Of a stretch of 64,000 nt of DNA, positions 34,012 to 42,400 are shown piece by piece. The notes below the pieces were generated by a model that was not told the origin of the DNA, ran no database searches, and was given only the letters and a program-made list of their open reading frames with translations. The position numbers were made by a program, and so were the translations under genes. The stretch's first letter is position 1; the number at the start of each line of letters is the position of its first letter. This DNA is from Pseudolachnospira sp051055405 (GTDB taxonomy: Bacteria; Bacillota; Clostridia; Lachnospirales; Lachnospiraceae): assembly GCF_051055405.1 (NCBI RefSeq), contig NZ_CP167068.1:2666001-2730000 (forward strand), in the 5' to 3' direction.

Positions 34012-35268
34012 TTAAAAGAGAGCTGCCAGCCTCATTAAAATCCAGTTGAACATATTTCCGCCGCAAGATAGACTGGACATCTGACTCATTCCTTCTGGGA
34101 ACGCATAATTGGAAGCCTGCATCAATTCCGTATAGAAAGGAGTAAAGTCGGACGCCATCCATAGAGTAATCGCCAAAAGTACGGTTCCCGTCAATACGGA
34201 TTTTAAAATATTGCCTTTATTGTGCGCGACAATAAAAACCACAAAATAAGGGCATGACAGATCTCCAAAAGGAAGCACCCGATTGCCCGGAAGAACAGCC
34301 GCCAATAAAACCAAAATCGGTGTCAAAAGCAAAGCTGTCGAGATCACCGCCGGATCTCCCAGCGCCGCCCCGGCATCCAGGCTGATATAAAGTTTTCTTC
34401 CCTGAAAATGCCGACCTACCACTTCCTGGGCAGCTCTGGACAAAGGCAGAAGCCCTTCCACCAAAACCTCCACCATTTTGGGAAGCAAGAACATGACTGC
34501 TCCCAGATGAATTCCCAGATTCCAGATGCCGCCGATATCATATCCCGCTAAAACGCCCATACCGCAGCCGAGAAGAACGCCCAGAATCGCCGGCTCTCCC
34601 AAAATTCCCAGATGATTTTTGATCCATTTCTCATCGATATGGCAATTTCGGAGTCCTGGAATCCGATCCCACAACCAATCGACACAAAAACCAATGGGAA
34701 CCCACATCATAGAGGAAGCCGTCGGCAGGGAAACCCCTTCCAGGCCAAAATAGGATTCCGCTAGCGGCGCCGTCCGATCTGCCGTCACAAGCACGGCGGC
34801 TTCCGCTAAAATTACCGATATCACGGATAAAATTACACTTCCGGTGATCACGTGAACCGCCACTCCGATGAATAGAATATGCCAGTAATTCCAAATATCA
34901 ATAAACAACGTTTTGGTCAGTCCGGTTACAATCATCCCAACGTCGACCAGTAGGCAAACCAATACCAGAAGCGAGGAAATCGGAAAACTCCAGGCAACCG
35001 CCGCTCCGGAAGCCCAACCGCCGTCCACCACCGTCATAGAAAGATCCATTCTCTCTACCATCCGCTGGGCGGCGGCTCCCAAGTTTTCCATCAGCAAATT
35101 GATCGTAAGAGAAATTCCGATATAACCAATGCCCGTAATAATCCCGCACTTAATCGATTTCCCTAGCCCCAGACGAAACAGAAGCCCCATCAGAAAAATA
35201 CTGATTGGAAGAATTGCAGCAGCTCCTAGGTTCAAGATATAAGAAAAAAATCCAATGAAAGCGTCCAT
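34012..35268 (-). CDS. GatC-like PTS IIC permease, no partner subunits
   Basis: 418 residues, about ten helices, of the galactitol-type PTS IIC family: ILNLGAAAILPISIFLMGLLF, YIGISLTINLL, WNYWHILFIGVAVH and NKGNILKSVLTG. In a normal system it transports a polyol with IIA and IIB proteins that phosphorylate it. Neither is encoded here. It follows the NicX/M29-like gene in the same direction and may have been recruited to carry that enzyme's substrate. The ATG at 35268 has GGGGAG before it. Confidence 0.88.
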   Translation of the reverse strand: MDAFIGFFSYILNLGAAAILPISIFLMGLLFRLGLGKSIKCGIITGIGYIGISLTINLLMENLGAAAQRMVERMDLSMTVVDGGWASGAAVAWSFPISSLLVLVCLLVDVGMIVTGLTKTLFIDIWNYWHILFIGVAVHVITGSVILSVISVILAEAAVLVTADRTAPLAESYFGLEGVSLPTASSMMWVPIGFCVDWLWDRIPGLRNCHIDEKWIKNHLGILGEPAILGVLLGCGMGVLAGYDIGGIWNLGIHLGAVMFLLPKMVEVLVEGLLPLSRAAQEVVGRHFQGRKLYISLDAGAALGDPAVISTALLLTPILVLLAAVLPGNRVLPFGDLSCPYFVVFIVAHNKGNILKSVLTGTVLLAITLWMASDFTPFYTELMQASNYAFPEGMSQMSSLSCGGNMFNWILMRLAALF

Positions 35269-35416
35269 AAATATGTTCTCCCCTGTCCTCACAATAGCCC
35301 AAAAGCGACTCTCCAAATGTTTCCAATACGTCCAAAGGCGGAGGCGCTTTTCCCGAATGGTAAAGACGCCTCCGCAATACAATATCACATAATCCCGTTC
35401 CAGCTATATTTTTCTC

Positions 35417-36469
35417 TTATTTGCCCAGCTTTCTAGCCAAAGCCACGATCTCCGGAGTTGGGCCTACGACTACGCCCTTATCCAAGATCTGAACGCCATC
35501 CAGCCATACGCTGGAGTTCAGGCAGATACCATCCGAATGGCTGGCTGCCGGAATGCCTCCTGGAATGTCCGACACCAGCTGAGGTCCCACATTTCCGAAG
35601 CCCCATTCGGTAGAGCCCCACACACGCTCGTCTTCTACAATATCGCCGGAAAGCTTTGCGTTCGGTCCAAAGCCATAAGAAATATGAGCGGTCAGGTACA
35701 TGTTCGGATCGTTGAAGGATTTCAGCCATGCCGCATATTCCATAGCGTCGGTACCGTCGCCTTCAATCTTCGTGATATACCCTTTCTCAATGGTAAATTT
35801 GATCGGATTCTTTACCGCTCCCAAAGGCGGAGAAATGGTTCCATCTACTACAATCGTACCATTTACGCTCTCAAAAACAGGCGCCCAGCTGATCTGGCCA
35901 GGGAACATGGCGATCTGTCCCTTCCGAACAAAGCCGTCCGCCGTCGCGTATTCGCGGCCTGGAGCGTTGTCAAATTCCACGTCCGTACCAGCCGGAGTCG
36001 TCACGCGGAAATGCTTGCCAGCTTTGCTGTAAGCTTCCATAGCCATGATGAACTCATTTAACAGGTTATTGTCCACCTTGCCGATATTGCGGACAATCAG
36101 TTCTGGATTTACGCCGCACAGATTCATGTAACGGGGACGATTCTCCGGATCTTCAATGATGCGGTCATAAGTCTCCGAATAAAAAATCCATTTATTGTTA
36201 TACTCTACCCAGGCGTCCGAGTTCTTGATCGCTCCGACGAGAGCGTCCGAGGGCATATCGATATCTCCAGCCTTTCCGCAGTCGCGGGGGGCCGCAATCT
36301 TCAGCACCAAAGGCTTTGCGCCCAACATAACAGCCGCTTGCGCGGTTGCATCCACAACCTCCATACTGCTTTCGGTGTCGCAGGTAATCGCAATACTCTC
36401 GCCCGGCTGCAGCATGAACATATCGCGCAGAAGTTTCAGGCAGGCATTTGCCAGTTCATACTCGTACAT
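35417..36469 (-). CDS. M29 aminopeptidase / NicX-like metalloenzyme
   Basis: 350 residues of the M29 leucyl aminopeptidase superfamily, which also holds 2,5-dihydroxypyridine dioxygenase NicX. The N-terminal half shows LQPGESIAITCDTESSMEVV and the C-terminal half the metal region: TAHISYGFGPNAKLSGDIVE, broken as HISYGFGPNA, and AASHSDGICLNSSVWLDG with an H-x-D pair. The H...HxD arrangement resembles NicX more than the peptidases, but the reaction is not certain. Neighbours are a PucR regulator, an M20 peptidase and an Opp transporter. An AGGAGG site precedes the ATG. Confidence 0.8.
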   Translation of the reverse strand: MYEYELANACLKLLRDMFMLQPGESIAITCDTESSMEVVDATAQAAVMLGAKPLVLKIAAPRDCGKAGDIDMPSDALVGAIKNSDAWVEYNNKWIFYSETYDRIIEDPENRPRYMNLCGVNPELIVRNIGKVDNNLLNEFIMAMEAYSKAGKHFRVTTPAGTDVEFDNAPGREYATADGFVRKGQIAMFPGQISWAPVFESVNGTIVVDGTISPPLGAVKNPIKFTIEKGYITKIEGDGTDAMEYAAWLKSFNDPNMYLTAHISYGFGPNAKLSGDIVEDERVWGSTEWGFGNVGPQLVSDIPGGIPAASHSDGICLNSSVWLDGVQILDKGVVVGPTPEIVALARKLGK

Positions 36470-36522
36470 ACTTGATTCCTCCTCATATCACTTAGATATT
36501 GCATAAATTAGCGCAATGCTAA

Positions 36523-37965
36523 TTAGCTTTCCAACGCAATTAACTCCAGTTGAATCAACAACTTAATCCGATACATATCGCCTAAAACATTTTCCTCATT
36601 ATATCCTAATTGCTTTAAAGCTTTTCCCAGTCGATACTTGACGGAATTCGTATGCAGCCCCAGAAGCCCGGCTACGTCGCTCATATTCCGAATTACCGTA
36701 TAAAGACGAAGGGTATCTAAAAAAGCTTTCTCTTCCTTGACGTCCAACTCCTTCATGTTTAAAAACAGACGACTTTTATGCTCAAAAGGCGCATAAGACA
36801 AAATATACAAAAGCGGCAGCTCATCCAACGAATAAATTCCGTCCAGATAAGACAACGTATTCACCATATATTTCAACGGCTCGACTTCCTTTTGCAATTC
36901 TTTCTTGTCCATCGGGACGGAAGAAAAAACAAAAAAGTCTGGCGATAATGTCTGAATGATCTTCTGATACTCCGGATAAATCTCGTTGATTTTTTTGAAC
37001 TCATGGGGAATCAGCAGGATACAGTAATTAAAAAATGTATTCTGTTCGTAAATCAAATAGTGGTAGTCCAATTCTTTGACTACGTTTTGAATATTTTCCC
37101 GTTTTACCAACGCTAGAAATACTTGTGTTTCACCCAAATTGGCGATCATCTGGCTATTCTTTTTATAAAAAGGAACCGCGCACATCCGATCCAATTCTTT
37201 TGTAACCGCTGGCGCAATCTTGTGAAAGATCTGAAGCGCCGGCTGATTCCAAGCGCTGTTCGACACATAAGTAGCTACCATGGAACGTTTTCCAAAATAA
37301 ACGATAATCAAATACTCATCATCCAGCCGAATCGAAATAGGAGACACAAGCGTCGTACGGCTCTCCTGACATACCGCCTGAATTTTAGAAATCACTAAAG
37401 CAATATTGATCTGACCAGAGTCGCCGCTGTACACGGTATCCGTGCTCATGATCATCGGCAAACCCAAGAGCTTCTCCATCTCCCGGCAAAAATGTCCCAC
37501 ATTCTTTTCGCTGTGAAAATCAGAAAAGGAATTCAAAATTTCCCCCAGCTGGGCGTCCAGAGAGGACATAATATTGGAATGTGTCAGAACACCGTATTCC
37601 GAAATCACATTGCCCCAACGAACGCTGCTGCTGACATAAATAATCGGAAAGCCATTTTGATTCGCCAGTTCAATGATTTCTGGATCAATCACATCATCCA
37701 GATGTGGTCCCGGCATAATTCCTATGCCAGCACAGCGCTTTTCAATCATGCTTCGAACAAGCTTCAGACGTCCTTCCTTATCGTCCTTCATGCTCCAAAA
37801 ATTTGTCAGCATAAACCCATAAGGAACCAAAAATTCCAACACCCCTGGATACGGTTCTTCCATGATTTCCAATTTTTTTACTACATTGAACATCCCGTTA
37901 TGGCCGGCTACAATATAGCTTTGTCCGAGCGAAGGCATCTTCAATAAATCTACCACTTTCAGCAT
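36523..37965 (-). CDS. PucR-family transcription regulator
   Basis: 480 residues. The N-terminal PucR domain (1-125) begins MLKVVDLLKMPSLGQSYIVAG and includes GIGIMPGPHLDDVIDPEIIELANQ. A middle section follows, then the C-terminal helix-turn-helix of the CdaR/PucR type (LRLYTVIRNMSDVAGLLGLHTNSVKYRLGKAL, read as VIRNMSDVAGLLGLHTNSV). Such proteins activate purine or amino acid catabolic operons. Likely targets are the flanking enzyme and transporter genes. A promoter overlapped by an inverted repeat lies upstream. Confidence 0.9.
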   Translation of the reverse strand: MLKVVDLLKMPSLGQSYIVAGHNGMFNVVKKLEIMEEPYPGVLEFLVPYGFMLTNFWSMKDDKEGRLKLVRSMIEKRCAGIGIMPGPHLDDVIDPEIIELANQNGFPIIYVSSSVRWGNVISEYGVLTHSNIMSSLDAQLGEILNSFSDFHSEKNVGHFCREMEKLLGLPMIMSTDTVYSGDSGQINIALVISKIQAVCQESRTTLVSPISIRLDDEYLIIVYFGKRSMVATYVSNSAWNQPALQIFHKIAPAVTKELDRMCAVPFYKKNSQMIANLGETQVFLALVKRENIQNVVKELDYHYLIYEQNTFFNYCILLIPHEFKKINEIYPEYQKIIQTLSPDFFVFSSVPMDKKELQKEVEPLKYMVNTLSYLDGIYSLDELPLLYILSYAPFEHKSRLFLNMKELDVKEEKAFLDTLRLYTVIRNMSDVAGLLGLHTNSVKYRLGKALKQLGYNEENVLGDMYRIKLLIQLELIALES

Positions 37966-38011
37966 TCTTGCAAATCCTTCCTGACAAATTCATTGCGGCT
38001 ATATATGACCG

Positions 38012-38091
38012 GAGCAAATGGAATTTTCTCATTTTAATTTTCTATCATTCCTGTTATAGATCAATTTTACCATTTGCTCTCGGCCATTCAA
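38012..38091 (-). promoter_or_regulatory. PucR promoter with overlapping inverted repeat
   Basis: TTGAAT (38091-38086), 16 bases, TAAAAT (38069-38064). A perfect 10-bp inverted repeat, GAGCAAATGG and CCATTTGCTC, has one copy in the spacer (38079-38070) and the other about 40 bases into the transcript (38021-38012). This looks like a pair of operators for autoregulation or looping. Confidence 0.65.
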
Positions 38092-38159
38092 TATTTTTCA
38101 CCCACAAATTACATATATTGTTTTGTTTGCAATATACAATCCGTGTCGCAAACTACCGC

Positions 38160-39395
38160 TTACTCACAGTATTTCTTCAGTACAGACAGGTATACTTTTG
38201 TATCATTTACTAAATTGTCAATAATTACATATTCGTTCGGCTGATGAGCCAAATCATCCAAAGTAGACCAGACTACTGCTGGAATATTCTTTGCACGCAA
38301 AATTGCGCCGCAGGTGCCGCCGCCAATTCCACCAAAATAGGCGTCCACGCCGCTTTCTCGAATAGCTTCTACCAGACGCTGTACCACCGGCGCGTCGGAA
38401 GGCGTGGCCGGAGGCGCGTCCACACGGGTAATGAATTCATAAGAAATTGTTACGCCCCTTGCCGGATCGGTATATTGCTGAATCACAGCATCCACTTCAG
38501 CCATCACTTCATCTACCGTATAGCGAGGCAATATCCGCAGATCCATCACAAAAACATCTTTTCCCGGCATGACATTCGGACTGTCCACATTGGCAAATTT
38601 CTGGGTCAGCTCAAAAGTAGATGTCGGCGGATTAAACAACGGATCTGCCTCTCCAAATTTTGCTTTCAGGCGGTCTTCAATCGCCGCACCAAGGTGCATG
38701 CCGATGGAACACGCATTCACGCCCAGATGAGGCATGGAAGCATGGGCCTGTTTTCCGTTTACGGTAATTTTCAGCCATACTTGAGACTTCTCCGCAATCT
38801 CTACAAAAGCCCCGTCCGGACTTCCGCCATCCGGCACAATCGCTTCATCCTGAGGAGAAAAACGTCCCTGGTCTAACAACGCATGTAATCCGTACTTACT
38901 GCCGGTCTCTTCGTCGCTGGCAAAAAGAATCGCTAGATTGCATGTCGTCCGGATTCCCTCTTCCTGGATGATACGACAGACATGAAGAGACTCAATGACA
39001 GACTGGCTGTTATCCTCCACACCCAATCCGTAAATTCTGCCATCCTTTTGCACTGGCTCAAACGGATCGGTATTCCAAAGACTTAAGTCTCCTGTATTCA
39101 CCGTATCGACATGACTGATGATCCAAAGAGTACGGCTGGTGTCTTTGGTGCCTTCATAGCGGACAAGCAAATTCCGGCGTACCCCCTCCTTCACTGCATC
39201 ATCCGGCACATCGATCACTTCACAGGGAATCCCATGTGCAGTCAGCCAATTTTCAATCCATTGCATCCGGCGATACTCTCCCTCGCCGTTCATTCGGGGG
39301 TTAACAGCAGGAATCCGGCTCATAGCCATCATATCCTCCACCATTTCCTCCCGCCGCTCTTCTACCAACTGGTGCAGAAGTTTCAAATCCTTCAT
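38160..39395 (-). CDS. M20-family metallopeptidase
   Basis: 411 residues of the ArgE/DapE/M20 group. Metal ligands are visible in WIISHVDTVNTGDL (H-x-D), GVEDNSQSVIES, LFASDEETGSKYGL (the catalytic and metal glutamates) and the dimerisation lid near VNGKQAHASMPHLGVNA. The C-terminal FGGIGGGTCGAILRAKNIPAVVW (read as GGIGGGTCGAIL) closes the site. It probably hydrolyses a dipeptide or acylated amino acid taken up by the adjacent Opp transporter. GGAGGGAG precedes the ATG. Confidence 0.92.
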   Translation of the reverse strand: MKDLKLLHQLVEERREEMVEDMMAMSRIPAVNPRMNGEGEYRRMQWIENWLTAHGIPCEVIDVPDDAVKEGVRRNLLVRYEGTKDTSRTLWIISHVDTVNTGDLSLWNTDPFEPVQKDGRIYGLGVEDNSQSVIESLHVCRIIQEEGIRTTCNLAILFASDEETGSKYGLHALLDQGRFSPQDEAIVPDGGSPDGAFVEIAEKSQVWLKITVNGKQAHASMPHLGVNACSIGMHLGAAIEDRLKAKFGEADPLFNPPTSTFELTQKFANVDSPNVMPGKDVFVMDLRILPRYTVDEVMAEVDAVIQQYTDPARGVTISYEFITRVDAPPATPSDAPVVQRLVEAIRESGVDAYFGGIGGGTCGAILRAKNIPAVVWSTLDDLAHQPNEYVIIDNLVNDTKVYLSVLKKYCE

Positions 39396-39432
39396 TCTAT
39401 TCTCCCTCCTTGTCTATCTTATTATAGGAGTA

Positions 39433-39456
39433 GTTCCCTCCTTGTTTGGAGGGAAC
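39433..39456 (-). terminator. Hairpin after the opp genes
   Basis: GTTCCCTCC pairs with GGAGGGAAC around six bases. No clear T-run follows on the minus strand, so it may be an attenuator or mRNA 3' stabiliser rather than a full terminator. TATAAT at 39426-39421 may serve the M20 gene. Confidence 0.5.
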
Positions 39457-39467
39457 ACGCTCTCTTC

Positions 39468-40430
39468 TTACTCATCAAAGAGATGACACCGTACAAAGTG
39501 CCTCGGCTCCACTTCCCTCATCACCGGGTCCTCCTTCATACAGATCTCCTTCTTGCACGAACACCTCGTATGGAAGCTGCATCCGCTTGGCAGATTCACC
39601 GGCGACGGGATCTCTCCCTCACACTTGATCTTCTTCGGCTTCATCGCCTCTTCCTCCGGCGTGATCACTGGGATCGCCGATAACAGCATCTGCGTGTACG
39701 GGTGCAGCGGCTTCTCATAAAATACCTTCGTCGGCGCTATCTCGCATATCTTCCCTAAGTACATGATCGCTATCTTCGTCGATACGTTCCTCATCACTCC
39801 CATGTCATGCGTGATGAACATATATGTCAGCTTCCTCTCATCATGAAGCTTCATCAGCATGTTCAGGATCTTCGCCTGGATCGATACGTCCAGCGACGAC
39901 GTCGGCTCATCCAGGATGATAAACTTCGGGTCGCTGCACAGCGCTCTCGCTATCGATACCAGCTGCCTCTCTCCTCCTCCGATTGAGTTCGGCGACTTAT
40001 ACATAAACTCCGGCGGCAGCTCTACCATCTCCAGGATCTCTAAGATCTTGTCTTCTATCTCATTCTTCGGCACGATGTTGTGCACCTTCAGCGGCAGGCT
40101 TAAGATCTGCTTCACATCCTGATAGGGGTTTAACGATGAGCCTGGGTCCTGGAATACGATCTGTGCGTTCCTGCGAAACTCCTTGCTTCTTCCTTTCGTC
40201 TTCTTCGTGATCGTCTCTCCGTTGAAGATCAGCTCTCCGTCCGTCTGCTGGTACATTCCCATTACCGTGTACGCGATCGTGCTCTTCCCGGATCCTGACT
40301 CTCCCACAAGGCCCATCACTTCTCCTTCCGAGATCGTAAAGTTCACTCCGTCTACCGCTCTTACATACCGGTCTTTTCCTACTGCAAAGTACTGCTTCAG
40401 GTCTTTTGCCACCAGGATCTCTTTACTCAT
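39468..40430 (-). CDS. Oligopeptide ABC transporter ATPase, OppF-like
   Basis: 320 residues. Walker A GESGSGKST, signature SIGGGERQLVSIARAL, Walker B FIILDEPTSSLDVS and switch FITHDMGVM are intact; the C-terminal oligopeptide/dipeptide extension carries the iron-sulfur-like cysteines SGCSFHTRCSCKKEIC. It works with OppD on the OppBC membrane pair. The start at 40430 overlaps the OppD stop; an in-frame GTG lies 9 bases upstream. Codon use is unlike flanking genes: strong preference for ATC, AAG, ACG, TCG, GAG and AGA/AGG. Confidence 0.93.
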   Translation of the reverse strand: MSKEILVAKDLKQYFAVGKDRYVRAVDGVNFTISEGEVMGLVGESGSGKSTIAYTVMGMYQQTDGELIFNGETITKKTKGRSKEFRRNAQIVFQDPGSSLNPYQDVKQILSLPLKVHNIVPKNEIEDKILEILEMVELPPEFMYKSPNSIGGGERQLVSIARALCSDPKFIILDEPTSSLDVSIQAKILNMLMKLHDERKLTYMFITHDMGVMRNVSTKIAIMYLGKICEIAPTKVFYEKPLHPYTQMLLSAIPVITPEEEAMKPKKIKCEGEIPSPVNLPSGCSFHTRCSCKKEICMKEDPVMREVEPRHFVRCHLFDE

Positions 40431-41496
40431 CTCCTTCACCCCCTTCCTTTCTCTCTTCCTCTGCCTTTCCGGCTTCTTCTGTACTCACCTCCGGGCTCTT
40501 CCCGCTTCCTTCCGCTGCCTTCTCTCCATATCGGAAGCACGCTACCTCATGCTCCGGCGAGACCTCTGCCATTCCTGGTCTCTCTTCTCGGCAGATATCC
40601 ATCGCATGCGGGCATCTCGGACAGAATCGGCATCCTTTCGGCGGGTTCACATAGTCCGGCACATATCCGTAGATTCCTGCCGACAGCCCTCCTCCCGATA
40701 ACCTCGGCGCGCAGCTTAACAATCCCTGCGTGTATGGATGGCACGCATTGTCGAACAGATCCTGCGTCCGGCATGTCTCGATGATGTTTCCTCCGTACAT
40801 GATATAGATCCGGTCTACCAGCTGTCTCGCTACTCCTAGCGAGTGCGTGATCATGATCAGCGATCTCTTCTTTTCTTCTACCAGCTCGTGCAGCATCGAT
40901 AGGATCTGGTCCTGGATCGTTACGTCCAGCGCTGTCGTCGGTTCATCTGCGATTAAAAGGTCCTTCGTCGTCACCATCGCCGATGCGATACAGATTCTCT
41001 GTCTCATTCCACCTGACAGCTGGTGCGGATAGCTTCCTAGGATTCTCTCCGGGTCCGACAGCATTACGTTTGTGATCGCTTCTTTCGCTACTTCTTCCAG
41101 TTTCTTTTTGTCTGCGCCTGGATACTGCCCCGAATACTTGATGATATCCGTTAGCTGCTTTCCTACCGTAAACACCGGGTTTAACGCCGACATCGGCGAC
41201 TGCGAGATCATCGATACTCCTTTTCTCCGCAGCTCCAGGATCTCATCTTTACTCATCGTCAGCGTGTCTTTTCCGTGGAACAGAATCTTTCCGTTTGGCA
41301 CATGGATCAGGTCTTTCGCCAGTACTCCCATGATCGTTTTCATCGTGGTCGTCTTCCCGCATCCCGATTCTCCTACCAGTCCCACTTTTTCCGCCTGGTT
41401 TACGTGCAGGTTGATGTGGTCCACTACCTGCGAATATCCACGGTATGTCTTATACCAGATGGAGAGGTCTTCGATGCTCAGTACTCTTTCCGCCAT
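40423..41496 (-). CDS. Oligopeptide ABC transporter ATPase, OppD-like
   Basis: 357 residues. Walker A GESGCGKTT, signature QLSGGMRQRICIASAM, Walker B LLIADEPTTALDV and switch MITHSLGVAR are intact, with the C-terminal cysteine cluster GCRFCPRCPHAMDIC. The end is a low-complexity acidic and lysine-rich tail. The ATG at 41496 follows AAAGGAGG. It shares the unusual codon choice of oppF and oppC. Partner of OppF in peptide or nickel-type import; the substrate cannot be told. Confidence 0.93.
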   Translation of the reverse strand: MAERVLSIEDLSIWYKTYRGYSQVVDHINLHVNQAEKVGLVGESGCGKTTTMKTIMGVLAKDLIHVPNGKILFHGKDTLTMSKDEILELRRKGVSMISQSPMSALNPVFTVGKQLTDIIKYSGQYPGADKKKLEEVAKEAITNVMLSDPERILGSYPHQLSGGMRQRICIASAMVTTKDLLIADEPTTALDVTIQDQILSMLHELVEEKKRSLIMITHSLGVARQLVDRIYIMYGGNIIETCRTQDLFDNACHPYTQGLLSCAPRLSGGGLSAGIYGYVPDYVNPPKGCRFCPRCPHAMDICREERPGMAEVSPEHEVACFRYGEKAAEGSGKSPEVSTEEAGKAEEERKEGGEGDE

Positions 41497-41497
41497 C

Positions 41498-42400
41498 TTA
41501 GTGCCCTCCTTTATCAAACATGTCACGGATTCCGTCTCCTAAGAAGTTGAATCCCAGGATTACAAACGCTACTCCCGCTGCCGGGAAGATCGTCATCCAC
41601 CATACGTCCGGCATCAGCGACGCTCCGTCTGAGATCATCTGCCCAAACGCCGGCGTCGGCGGCTGCTCTCCTAATCCTACGAAGCTTAACGACGCTCCCA
41701 TCAGGATTACCCACCCTACGTCTAACGCCATCTTCGTGAAGATCGGCGACAGGCAGTTCGGCAGGATCTCTTTAAACAGGATGTGCGCTTTCGACGCTCC
41801 TATCATCTCCGCGTTCTTCACAAAGTATTCCTCTGAGATCGACGACGCGTTTCCATACACCAGTCTCGTGTACCACGGCCACCACATGATCGTTACCGCA
41901 AGCATCGAGTTCATCATGTTCGGCTTTAGGATCGATGCGATACAAAGCGCAAGGATCAGCGACGGCACCGATAAGAAGATATCCGATATCCGCATGATCA
42001 CCGCGTCGATCTTCGTTCCATGGTAATATCCTGCGATCAGTCCCAAAATCGTTCCCACCGGCACCGAGATCGCAAGCACCACCACGCTCATGATCAGCGC
42101 TCCTCGGAATCCGTACAGCACTCTCGAGAATACGTCTCTTCCCATCTGGTCCGTTCCGAAGAAATGCTCCATACTCGGCGGCAGGCTTGCGTTCGCATAG
42201 TCCACAAAGCTTCCGATGCTTTCCGGGTACGGCGCTATCACCTCCGCAAATACCGCGAAGAAGATCGATACCAGCACCAGGATCAATCCGAATACCGACA
42301 GCTTGTTTCTTGTGAATTTATATCGATAGATCTTTAAGTTCTCTTTCGTCGAGGGAGACAGCAGGCCCTTCTTCTTTTTCGTTTCTGAAGTCTTTTCCAC
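41498..42400 (-). CDS. Oligopeptide ABC transporter permease, OppC-like
   Basis: 300 residues with an N-terminal OppC leader (NKLSVFGLILVLVSIFFAVFAEVIAPYP, read as SVFGLILVLVSIFFAVFAE), the FFGTDQMGRDVFSRVLYG motif and the EAA loop EMIGASKAHILFKEILPN. Five to six helices. The start is GTG at 42400, sharing one base with the OppB stop, after AGGAGG. It pairs with OppB in the membrane. Confidence 0.94.
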   Translation of the reverse strand: MEKTSETKKKKGLLSPSTKENLKIYRYKFTRNKLSVFGLILVLVSIFFAVFAEVIAPYPESIGSFVDYANASLPPSMEHFFGTDQMGRDVFSRVLYGFRGALIMSVVVLAISVPVGTILGLIAGYYHGTKIDAVIMRISDIFLSVPSLILALCIASILKPNMMNSMLAVTIMWWPWYTRLVYGNASSISEEYFVKNAEMIGASKAHILFKEILPNCLSPIFTKMALDVGWVILMGASLSFVGLGEQPPTPAFGQMISDGASLMPDVWWMTIFPAAGVAFVILGFNFLGDGIRDMFDKGGH

